From: Tenacibaculum sp. 190524A02b
Lineage (GTDB): Bacteria; Bacteroidota; Bacteroidia; Flavobacteriales; Flavobacteriaceae
Assembly (NCBI RefSeq): GCF_964036645.1
Contig: NZ_OZ038525.1
Coordinates: 4,840,001 to 4,904,000 of the forward strand
Direction: 5' to 3'
Length of the DNA: 64,000 nt
Shown here: positions 46,187 to 53,623 of the stretch, one piece after another
How positions within the stretch are numbered: position 1 is the first letter of the stretch
Layout: every line of letters starts with the position of its first letter
The notes under the pieces: generated by a model
The model's input: only the letters and a program-made list of their open reading frames with translations
Database searches by the model: none
Told to the model about the DNA's origin: nothing
Translations under genes and position numbers: made by a program

Positions 46187-46937
46187 GATGTAATTGTATT
46201 TGTTGCTGTATATCTCTTAAAAGTATATCCCGTGTAGGAGTCCAAACTAATTGACGCTTAGGCGTAAGATTAAATTGACTTTCTAAGGTATCTTTTAGTA
46301 AGTCAAGGTTCTTTTCTTCATTAATATACATTCCTTTAAAATGTTGAAAAACACCTCTCATTTTTTCTAATTTAAAAGGTGGAATGGCTACAGAAATATG
46401 TGTTTTAGTAAGTGCCCATACAGCGCCTAACTGCATAAGACACATAGAGGTGGTATAGAAGTGTTTTGACAGTATGAAAAAAACTAAAACATTGTCGTTT
46501 AGCTTGTTTTTAATATCTTCCATAGTATTACTACCTAAAGTTGTTCCATAACCTTCAAAAGAAGCACAAAAAATAATTTCAGAATCAATGCCAATACTCT
46601 GTAAGATTTGAATAAAGCTGCTAACAATTTCTTTATCTTCTATAGCATGACTAATAAAAATCTTTCTTAGAGATACTTGTTTCTTTTTAGGTTGATTTTC
46701 TGCTTTCTTTTTTAGATAAGGGGTAGATAAATCCAAATCGTTGGCTATGGCAATGATAATATTATCATCGGTTTGGTGATTTAATAATTGCTTTAACGAT
46801 TTTTGGGTATAGGTTTTTGTTGGGATGGTTTTTACTCCATAACCACCAAGAATATCAATAATCTCTTCAATACTAAGTGTAGTTTGTAAAGAGAAATAGA
46901 TGTCTTGTATTAATCGGTATTTTTCTGTAGGACTCAT
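46167..46937 (-). CDS. TIR-domain protein with N-terminal adaptor-like domain (copy 2)
   Basis: 256 aa, a clear paralogue of the protein at 41352 over its whole length (MSPTEKYRL, KTYTQKSLKQLL, LRKIFISHAIEDKEIV, IFCASFEGYGTTLGSN, LVWTPTRDILL). The catalytic-Glu position is again Gln (TTSMCLMQLGAVW, Q169). Here the partner is the membrane coiled-coil protein in place of a caspase, because the caspase copy upstream is a pseudogene. The gene upstream ends 17 bp before it. Confidence 0.85.
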   Translation of the reverse strand: MSPTEKYRLIQDIYFSLQTTLSIEEIIDILGGYGVKTIPTKTYTQKSLKQLLNHQTDDNIIIAIANDLDLSTPYLKKKAENQPKKKQVSLRKIFISHAIEDKEIVSSFIQILQSIGIDSEIIFCASFEGYGTTLGSNTMEDIKNKLNDNVLVFFILSKHFYTTSMCLMQLGAVWALTKTHISVAIPPFKLEKMRGVFQHFKGMYINEEKNLDLLKDTLESQFNLTPKRQLVWTPTRDILLRDIQQQIQLHHGKDNS

Positions 46938-46954
46938 ACTATGGTTAATTTTGA

Positions 46955-47308
46955 TTAATTAGGAACTAAGTAATTTGATTTTAGCTTTTTTCGTAAGGGT
47001 TTAGATATTAGATAGGTGTCTATTTGTGCTTGAACAGCATCAATGTCTTTTAACTTGAGTTCTAAGCGATCTCTTTCTATTTTATCTTTGTAATAATGTG
47101 ATATAAGGTAGGAGGTTAATTGGTAGGTGATAATACCAATTCCTACAAAAACACCAATACCTTCTTCCATACCTATACGCATGGATACATCTTTTAAACA
47201 AGAAGTTATTGCAGCTGCGCCATCATAATCACTAATAGCTATTTTTACTTCAAAGATAAGTTTAGGAATGCCTATACCAGCACCGTAGCAAATAAGTGTA
47301 TCTTTCAT
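46955..47308 (-). CDS. Small glycine-rich membrane protein, first gene of the TIR2 operon
   Basis: 117 aa with two hydrophobic Gly-rich stretches (ICYGAGIGIPKLIFEV and EGIGVFVGIGIITYQLTSYLI) and a charged C-terminal helix. No family recognised. It begins one base after the end of the caspase pseudogene, so it appears to use the promoter that once served that caspase. Confidence 0.65.
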   Translation of the reverse strand: MKDTLICYGAGIGIPKLIFEVKIAISDYDGAAAITSCLKDVSMRIGMEEGIGVFVGIGIITYQLTSYLISHYYKDKIERDRLELKLKDIDAVQAQIDTYLISKPLRKKLKSNYLVPN

Positions 47309-47309
47309 G

Positions 47310-47472
47310 TTACAAATTGTTTTTTTGTTTAATTGTCTCCAATGTTTTAGAAGTGGTTAATCGGGCTTCCTCATTAGTAAAAAACCAAGATGAATACGAT
47401 TAGCTTTACTAATGCATGTTTTAAAGGATTTGTAGCGTAGTGGTTTGTTTTAATCAATAATGCGCTTTTCAT
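47310..47472 (-). pseudogene. Internally deleted, frameshifted caspase-like gene
   Basis: From the ATG at 47472 it reads MKSALLIKTNHYATNPLKHA, matching the caspase start MRRALLVGINHYPKSPLNGC. After a one-base shift it reads ISKANRIHLGF against INDANRMHEVF. In another frame it continues LTTSKTLETIKQKNN-stop against LTTAKTLEAAAQKNE from the caspase C-terminus. About 790 bp of the middle, including both catalytic residues, are missing. Confidence 0.8.
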
Positions 47473-47571
47473 GGTTAAGTAGTTAATTGTTATGATTACA
47501 AATTTGCTAGAAATGATAACATGAGAACAGCCCAATATTGGGGAGGAAAAAGGCTCCTCAAATTTGAGGAG
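47473..47571 (-). promoter_or_regulatory. Second copy of the caspase-type promoter and operator
   Basis: The same 18-bp palindrome at 47554-47571, then CCCAATATTGGG and AAATTTGTAATC on the minus strand, 82 bp before the pseudogene ATG. It is now probably the promoter of the TIR2 operon. Confidence 0.6.
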
Positions 47572-47621
47572 TTTTGGGTGTTTAAATATTTTTTGAAGGT
47601 GTTGGATTGAGTTTTGGATAT

Positions 47622-47658
47622 AAAAAAACCTCACAGGTCTCAAAGACCTGTGAGGTTT
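47622..47658 (-). terminator. Terminator of CRISPR array 4
   Basis: AAACCTCACAGGTCTTTGAGACCTGTGAGG on the minus strand, split by a 4-base loop and followed by TTTTTTT. It has the same position relative to the array as the array-3 terminator (132 bp of conserved sequence in each case). Confidence 0.85.
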
Positions 47659-48133
47659 GTTGTGAATACCTACCAAACCGAGATGAGTCACAACTTCTGC
47701 CAGAATATCGTTCTACATCTCTCCGTTGAGAGTATCTTTCAAACAGAGATGAGTCACAACGTAAAAATGAGTTATTACGAATAGCGTAATTTATGGAGCT
47801 ATGAAGTAATCTGTTTTTTAAGAGGTAGACTGCCGCAAAACTTCATTTCATTACGTTTTTCGCAGTGACGTGAGTTTTTATTATTCATAATTAAATATTG
47901 CTGTGAATACCTTCCAAAATGATGTGAGTCACAACCTATTGGATAGGTGGCAATTGTTATGAGGTGTTGTGAATACCTTCCAAATTGATGTGAGTCACAA
48001 CGAAAAAGTAGTTGCAAGTAATTAATATTTAGTTGTGAATACATTCCAAATTGATGTGAGTCACAACAAAATGGACCAGCTAGACAACTCCTAACTCGTT
48101 GTGAATACATTCCAAAATGATATAAGTCACAAC
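47659..48133 (-). CRISPR. CRISPR array 4, 6 repeats
   Basis: Repeats start at 47659, 47725, 47900, 47966, 48032 and 48098; spacers are 30 bp except a 139-bp gap (47761-47899) holding element A. The repeat family is that of arrays 1-3. The leader side (48134-48264) resembles the 3' end of cas13b. Confidence 0.95.
47771..47872. repeat. REP/MITE-like element A, copy 5, inside array 4
   Basis: GTTATTACGAATAGCG to TTCGCAGTGACG, 10 bp after a repeat, same orientation as the other four copies. Confidence 0.8.
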
Positions 48134-48264
48134 CGTAAAGCCTAGTTTTTGTGTTTAATGTGTTTTAAGTCAGTGTTTTGTGTTTTTTTTTGTAGGATGC
48201 GAAAAATAAGTTTTCTATAAGAGTTTGGTTATACAAAATGTTATTTTTTTAATCCTAAATAATC
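48134..48264 (-). pseudogene. Leader region of array 4, resembling a decayed cas13b 3' end
   Basis: On the + strand both this region and 35406-35530 contain TGTGTTTAA, a T-rich stretch, TAGGAT-G-GAAAATAAG and TTTTTTTAATCCTAA in the same order. On the minus strand it translates with one stop as RIKK...KTYFSHPTKKNTKH, against GLKK...NTYFLNPKQKIKT at the Cas13b C-terminus. It is either a cas13b remnant or a leader element that overlaps the cas13b coding end. Confidence 0.55.
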
Positions 48265-48909
48265 CTATATATAATTTCGTTCAATAGCAAACTTTACCAA
48301 TCCGTGTGAGCTTTTAACGCCTATTTTTTCAATTAAATTTCTACGATAGGTTTGTACTGTACTAACTTCTATATGCAGTTTAAGTGCAATTTCTCCAGAG
48401 GTGTGGTCTGTGGCTATTAATTGTAATACTTCTACTTCTCTCTTGGTTAAATGTAATGGCTTAGGTTGAGGTGTTTCATTGGCTTTGATATATTTGTCGA
48501 GTACTTCACCTTTGAGGTATTTACCTTCATACATTACCGCTTCTAAAGCATTTACAAATTCTTCGGCACTTTTATCTTTAAGCATGTACCCATTAGCACC
48601 AGCACTAATTAATTGTTTTATAAAATTACCTTCACTGTGTGTGGTAAGCATAAGAGTTTTAATAGGTAGGGCTAACTTTGTTATCGTTTTAAGTGTATCC
48701 ACACCATTCATTATAGGCATTTCAATATCTAAAACTAAAATGTCTACTTCTTTTTGATGTTTTTTTAATAAAGTTATGGCGTCTTCTCCGTTATAAGCTT
48801 CGTCTAATACTATAATATGTGGGTGATCTTGTAGTAAGGCTTTTAGTCCTTGGATAAACATTTTATGATCATCCACAATAATAATATGTATGGGAGTTTT
48901 AAGTTTCAT
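48265..48909 (-). CDS. NarL/LuxR-type response regulator
   Basis: 214 aa. Receiver domain with acidic pocket VDDH (D13/D14), phospho-acceptor D61 (VLDIEMPIMNGV) and Lys in MLKDKSAEEF. A C-terminal LuxR HTH (LTKREVEVLQLIATDHTSGEIALKLHIEVSTVQTYRRNL) completes it. It overlaps the kinase gene by 11 bp, so the pair is a two-component system. It lies beside array 4 and may control nearby genes; no direct evidence. Confidence 0.92.
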   Translation of the reverse strand: MKLKTPIHIIIVDDHKMFIQGLKALLQDHPHIIVLDEAYNGEDAITLLKKHQKEVDILVLDIEMPIMNGVDTLKTITKLALPIKTLMLTTHSEGNFIKQLISAGANGYMLKDKSAEEFVNALEAVMYEGKYLKGEVLDKYIKANETPQPKPLHLTKREVEVLQLIATDHTSGEIALKLHIEVSTVQTYRRNLIEKIGVKSSHGLVKFAIERNYI

Positions 48910-51055
48910 TGGTATAGGTGTTTTTTATAGGGATATCAATAGTAATGGTAGTACCATTTCCTTTTCCAGAATCTATGTTACAAGTTCCTTTTATACTTTG
49001 AATTCTGGAATATATATTTTTTAGTCCAACTCCTTTATGTTGTTGGGTAGTTTCAAAGCCAATACCGTTATCTTCAACAACAATATTTAGTTCTTCTTCA
49101 CGCTTTAATAATTGTATGGCTACCTGCGTTGCTTGCGCGTGTTTTAAAATATTATTGAGTAACTCTTGTATGACTCTATAAATCTGTATTTCCATAGAGC
49201 TTTCTAATCGGTCATCCAGCTTATAAGAAGTTAATTGAATATTTATTGCTTTTTTGTTTTGTTTAACACAAGCGTTTTCAAAAGTTTGTTTGAGTTCTTG
49301 TAAAGCTGGCATTAATCCAAAATTAGGTAAAGTTCCTGATAGCATATTATGAGAAATGTCACGTACTGTTTTGCAAGCTTCATCTAGTAACTGGTGCGCT
49401 TTCATATAAGCATCTTGTGTACTAGTATTCGCATTTTTAGTTGCAGCTTGATAGTAAATTTTAACTAATGATAGTTTGCTACCTAGGTTATCATGTAGTT
49501 CTTTACCAATACGTTTTCGTTCTTCTTCTTCACCGCTAATCATTGCATGCATAATATCAAGCTCTTGAGTTTTTAATAGCTCTGTAAGTTTTTGTTCTTG
49601 TATTATGGCATTTAGTTTTTGCATTTTTATCAATTCTTGAAACTCCTGTTCCTGAATTTCTTTTTCATGAGCAATAATTAGTTTTTGTTCTTTTTGTTTT
49701 TTAGCTTTTACCATGTAAAAAAATAAAATAGCTAGTAGCACTATTGTAATTAGCAGTGCTATTATAAATATGTTCTTTTTTTCTGTTTGTGTTTCTGTAA
49801 TTTTTTGCTTGCTAATGGCTGCTGCTAATTTTTTTTTCTCATTAATATAAGCAACTTCATAACGGTCTGCTTTTTTAATTTTTAAAAACTCTTGTTTTTC
49901 AACTTGATAACTAGAATCTTTATACGCATAAGCTTTTGGGTAATTGTTTAGTTTTCGATACACTTTAGATATAGAAGTATAGGTGTATCCTAGCATAGAA
50001 GAATCTTTACTATTATGTTGTAAATCTAAACTCTTGTTAAGGTAATCTAGGGCTTTTGTATACTTACCATCATCGTAAAATAAGTTTCCAATATTGTTAT
50101 AAGAGACCAGCAATTTGTTTTCGTTTTTTGTTTTTGAAAACTCTTGTATGCTAGATTTATAATAGTGAAAAGCAGAGTCTCTTTTTTCTAGTTTTCTATA
50201 GAGTGTAGCTAAATTATGATATAATGCACCTTTGTCACCTAAATTATGTGTATTGATAAAACGTAATGTTTTATAATATTGCTCTAAAGCTTGTTGATCT
50301 TTGTTAAGATGATCGTAAGTAGCAGCGATATTGATTTCCATATCAGTAACTTTTTCTAAGCTATTTTTTTGATGATATATTGTTGCTGCTTCTTGAAAAT
50401 AGGTTAGTGCTTCTGTATAATTTTTAAGCCTTTTTTGAGTGAACCCTAAATATCTATAAATATATGCGATTTGTAGAGGGCTACTTTCTTTTTTACTAAA
50501 GTCTAAAGCTTTTAAATAATAAGTTAACGCTTCTTTATGTGCATTGTATGTGCTGTATAAAGTACCAATGTTTATAGCAACAGTAGCTGCTTGCTTGTTT
50601 TTTTTAAGTGTTGTAAACGCTTCTAAACTATTGGTGTAATGTGCTATTGCGGCTAACTTTTTTCCTTGTAAACTTAAAATACGACCTAATTGATTGTTAG
50701 CTCTGGCAATTCCGTAAGTGTATTTTTGGGTAGAATCAATTTGTAAGGCTTTTTCATAATATTTTTTTGATTGTATTAGATGACCTCGTTGTTTAGAAAT
50801 TCCTCCTAAACGATTGTAAGCATCTGAAATTCCTAAATAGTAATTTTGCTGTTTACTTAATTGTAAGGCTTTTAATGCATATATAATTCCAGACGAATCT
50901 TTCTTTTTTCTCAGTAACCAAGATAGCTCATTTAATGTTTGTACTTTTTCCGACCCTTTTTGTTGTGGTAATACTTGTTGCAAACTATCAACTTGTTGTT
51001 GGGCAGATCCTAGTAAGAAGTGAAAAAAGCATGATAGAAAGAGTATTTGTTTCAT
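48899..51055 (-). CDS. TPR-containing sensor histidine kinase
   Basis: 718 aa. Signal-like N-terminus, then about eight TPR units (~40-390; repeated YY-KAL and A-LYHNLATLYRKL patterns), a TM helix (~425-445), a short coiled coil, HisKA_3 dimerisation domain with RIGKELHDNLGSKLSL (His near 520) and a HATPase (IQELLNNILKHAQATQV, VEDNGIGF, GVGLKNIYSRI). This is the usual Bacteroidota partner of LuxR-type regulators; the TPRs are predicted periplasmic. Confidence 0.9.
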   Translation of the reverse strand: MKQILFLSCFFHFLLGSAQQQVDSLQQVLPQQKGSEKVQTLNELSWLLRKKKDSSGIIYALKALQLSKQQNYYLGISDAYNRLGGISKQRGHLIQSKKYYEKALQIDSTQKYTYGIARANNQLGRILSLQGKKLAAIAHYTNSLEAFTTLKKNKQAATVAINIGTLYSTYNAHKEALTYYLKALDFSKKESSPLQIAYIYRYLGFTQKRLKNYTEALTYFQEAATIYHQKNSLEKVTDMEINIAATYDHLNKDQQALEQYYKTLRFINTHNLGDKGALYHNLATLYRKLEKRDSAFHYYKSSIQEFSKTKNENKLLVSYNNIGNLFYDDGKYTKALDYLNKSLDLQHNSKDSSMLGYTYTSISKVYRKLNNYPKAYAYKDSSYQVEKQEFLKIKKADRYEVAYINEKKKLAAAISKQKITETQTEKKNIFIIALLITIVLLAILFFYMVKAKKQKEQKLIIAHEKEIQEQEFQELIKMQKLNAIIQEQKLTELLKTQELDIMHAMISGEEEERKRIGKELHDNLGSKLSLVKIYYQAATKNANTSTQDAYMKAHQLLDEACKTVRDISHNMLSGTLPNFGLMPALQELKQTFENACVKQNKKAINIQLTSYKLDDRLESSMEIQIYRVIQELLNNILKHAQATQVAIQLLKREEELNIVVEDNGIGFETTQQHKGVGLKNIYSRIQSIKGTCNIDSGKGNGTTITIDIPIKNTYTNET

Positions 51056-51090
51056 GATTTGTTTTTTTTCGGGGGTAACTACAAATATAA

Positions 51091-51138
51091 AAAAGGCTTT
51101 TACTTTTCTTAAGTTTTAAAGATACGTAAAGCCTTTTC
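51091..51138 (-). terminator. Terminator between the acidic protein gene and the kinase gene
   Basis: Arms AAAAAGGCTTTTAC and GTAAAGCCTTTT; on the minus strand the second arm is followed by a T-run. It lies 28 bp past the stop of the small acidic protein. Confidence 0.7.
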
Positions 51139-51165
51139 AAGATCCATTGCGGTTACTAAAGTTAT

Positions 51166-51336
51166 TTATTCATCAAATTCTTTTATGTCACCTTCGTCAT
51201 CTGGTTCTCCTGCATTTACTGTATTATCTCCTTCTTCTGGTTTAGGGTCCTCTTTTTCATTTGGATCTGTACTTAATAGCATTTTTTCAATACTTTCTTT
51301 TTGATTGTCGAATTCAATTGTAATTGTGGTTTTCAT
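51166..51336 (-). CDS. Small acidic protein (56 aa)
   Basis: From the ATG at 51336: MKTTITIEFDNQKESIEK, then an extremely acidic tail (EKEDPKPEEGDNT...GEPDDEGDIKEFDE). The frame stays open upstream with non-ATG codons, but the ATG places the promoter palindrome at the same distance (82 bp) as in the caspase operon. No known family. It has its own terminator and is not part of the kinase operon. Confidence 0.6.
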   Translation of the reverse strand: MKTTITIEFDNQKESIEKMLLSTDPNEKEDPKPEEGDNTVNAGEPDDEGDIKEFDE

Positions 51337-51436
51337 AATTATTATTGTTAAATATTTGATTACAAATGTCAAAATATAAGTCAGTGTTGTCAATCCTGTA
51401 TATTGTGGAAATTATGACTCCTCAAATTTGTGGAGG
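51337..51436 (-). promoter_or_regulatory. Promoter with diverged copy of the caspase-operon palindrome
   Basis: CTCCTCAAATTTGTGGAGG at 51418-51436 on the + strand, 82 bp before the ATG at 51336. Minus-strand CAATAT and ACATTTGTAATCA blocks sit at spacings like those of the two caspase-type promoters. Confidence 0.55.
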
Positions 51437-51580
51437 TATATAAAACTTAATATTCAAAAGAGAAAAGAGGAGAGGTTTATATAAGGTTATTGAGGATTCT
51501 ATGAAATAAATAGAGCTGTTTGTTTTAACATTAAAACCTTAGTTTCCTTTTAGAAGAAAATTATATTTGCTGAAAATAAA

Positions 51581-52720
51581 ATGAGCTTAAATATGAAATT
51601 GTTTTATGACTTTATTTTTATACTAGGTTTTTTTACCGTTTGGGTTTACTTATTCATTTTGTTTAAATCAAAAGAAAAAAGAGCTTCTAAAAGTATTTTA
51701 ATGGGAATCCTTGTTTTAGTATTTTTTGTGTTGCTTGAATCGTATTCTTATATCCATAAATTAAGAATTGGAGCATTGATAAGTTTCTTACCAGCTTATA
51801 CTGCTAAATTAATTATTGGTCCTTTACTTTTATTATATGTAAGAACATTGTTTTATAAAAGAAGCCAATTTTTGGTAAAAGAACTGAGGCTTTTTACCCC
51901 ATTTTTGGTGTTTCTCATTTTTTTAGCGATACCAATATATATATACAAAGTTTCAGATGGAGCTAGTTTTGTTTTTTTTGGAAAAATTATAAGTGGTTAT
52001 AATGGTGTGGTTAGGATTTTCTCTGATTGTATATTTTTAACATATCTTTATTTAGGGTTGAGAGAATTAAAAAACGCTTTAGCTTTATCAAAAAATAAAC
52101 TGTCATTTGAAATAGAAGGTAATTTTATTTGGGTTAGGTATGTTTTTACGTTTATTATTGTTGTAATTTCGCTAGATATCTTTTTTGCTAGTTCACAAAT
52201 ACTTTTTGATATATTTCATTTTCGAACTCAAAACTTAGTGGTGTCTTCTTTGGTGATTAGCTTGTTTATTATGGCATACTACGGAACACAAAAGTCAACT
52301 ATTTTAATACCATATTTTTTGTTAGAAGAAAAAAAGGAACGAGTAGGGAATAAGTCTGTAAATTCAAATTTGAATACAGACTTTAAGGTTTTGGAAGAAA
52401 AACTTCAGAAAGTAATGGGTAAGGAGAAGCTCTATTTAAATCCAGAATTAACACTTGATCTATTGGCAAAAGAAATAGGAACTACCAATAAAAAACTATC
52501 AGCTTTATTTAACAAATACTTAAGTACTACTTTTTATGATTTTATAAATTCTCATAGGATAAAAACGTTTAAACAATATATCAATCTTTCGGAGTATAAA
52601 AACTTAACGATAGAAGGATTGGCTTATGAATGTGGATTTAAATCTAAGGCTAGTTTTTATAGAGTGTTTAAAAAAGAAACAGGGATGTCTCCTACACAGT
52701 ATAAAAATACTGTTAAATAG
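51581..52720 (+). CDS. Membrane-bound AraC-family transcriptional regulator
   Basis: 379 aa. Seven hydrophobic segments fill residues ~8-235. The C-terminal ~100 residues are an AraC HTH (LTLDLLAKEIGTTNKKLSALFNKYLSTTFYDFINSHRI, LTIEGLAYECGFKSKASFYRVFKKETGMSPTQYK). This 7TM-HTH_18 design is common in Bacteroidota, with unknown signals. The two + strand genes behind it are candidate targets. Confidence 0.88.
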   Translation: MSLNMKLFYDFIFILGFFTVWVYLFILFKSKEKRASKSILMGILVLVFFVLLESYSYIHKLRIGALISFLPAYTAKLIIGPLLLLYVRTLFYKRSQFLVKELRLFTPFLVFLIFLAIPIYIYKVSDGASFVFFGKIISGYNGVVRIFSDCIFLTYLYLGLRELKNALALSKNKLSFEIEGNFIWVRYVFTFIIVVISLDIFFASSQILFDIFHFRTQNLVVSSLVISLFIMAYYGTQKSTILIPYFLLEEKKERVGNKSVNSNLNTDFKVLEEKLQKVMGKEKLYLNPELTLDLLAKEIGTTNKKLSALFNKYLSTTFYDFINSHRIKTFKQYINLSEYKNLTIEGLAYECGFKSKASFYRVFKKETGMSPTQYKNTVK

Positions 52721-52798
52721 TTGTTTTAGTTGTCTCATGGGAAGCAGTGAGACGTTGATTAGTCTTAGTTATACTTTTTTTGTTCAAAAAACAAAATC

Positions 52799-53536
52799 AT
52801 GAATATAACAAAACAACTATTCGCTTTTTTTCTATTAACTATTGTACTTACAACATTTACTTCTTGTAGTAATGAGGACTGTATTAATGGAAGTGGAGAA
52901 CAAAAATCTAAAACGATAACATTATCACCTTTTACCAGAATTTTTAGCTATAATAAATCTAATATAACTATTGTGCAAGGAGATGAATTTAAAGTTGAGG
53001 TAGATGGTGACGCTAACATTGTTGATGAGTATTTAAGTTTTAATGTAGTTAAGGATGCTTGCTATATAAAGCTAGAAAGTAATTGTTTTAATGATTATAA
53101 CTTAAATATAAGATTAACACTTCCAACCTTAAAAGATGTTAGATCTTATGGCTCAGATAAAATACGCATAGAAAATTTTAAAGAACAGTCTGCATTATAC
53201 CTTGAATTAGTTGGGAGTGGAGACATTATACTTAATGAGTTTAAAGGAGTAGAAGAATTAAGGTCTAGTATAACTGGTTCAGGTTCTATAAGGTTAAATA
53301 AGCAATTAAAAATAGAAAATACTAGTATAAGTATTGTAGGAAGTGGAGATTATAAAGGGTATAATGCATTGACAAAAAATTGCAATGTAAGTATTCCGGG
53401 TAGTGGTATATGTGAAGTGTCTGTGAGTTCTAAACTAAAAGTTTCTATCCCAGGAAGTGGAAGGGTTTATTATAAAGGAACCCCTGAAATTTCATTTAGT
53501 AACCCTGGCTCTGGAGCTCTGATAAATGCAAATTAA
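52799..53536 (+). CDS. Head GIN domain (DUF2807) lipoprotein
   Basis: 245 aa. Lipoprotein signal ending TFTSCSNEDC (Cys near 23). The mature part is a right-handed beta-helix-like GIN domain with LVGSGDIIL, TGSGSIRLN, VGSGDY and IPGSG repeats. Surface-exposed and of unknown function; in flavobacteria such genes often sit beside regulators or adhesins. A stand-alone gene 79 bp after the AraC regulator. Confidence 0.85.
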   Translation: MNITKQLFAFFLLTIVLTTFTSCSNEDCINGSGEQKSKTITLSPFTRIFSYNKSNITIVQGDEFKVEVDGDANIVDEYLSFNVVKDACYIKLESNCFNDYNLNIRLTLPTLKDVRSYGSDKIRIENFKEQSALYLELVGSGDIILNEFKGVEELRSSITGSGSIRLNKQLKIENTSISIVGSGDYKGYNALTKNCNVSIPGSGICEVSVSSKLKVSIPGSGRVYYKGTPEISFSNPGSGALINAN

Positions 53537-53623
53537 CCCTTTATTTAATTGTAGTAGAGAATGAAAATCCTTTTTGGTTTAACTGGTTCGATTTCTTAAA
53601 TTTATGGAAACTAACCATTTATT

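Noticed and set aside
47799..48110. 103-aa minus-strand ORF with repeated CDSHQFG-type motifs
   Set aside because: It is the translation of CRISPR repeats of array 4 (30 + 36 = 66 bp, divisible by 3) and not a repeat protein.
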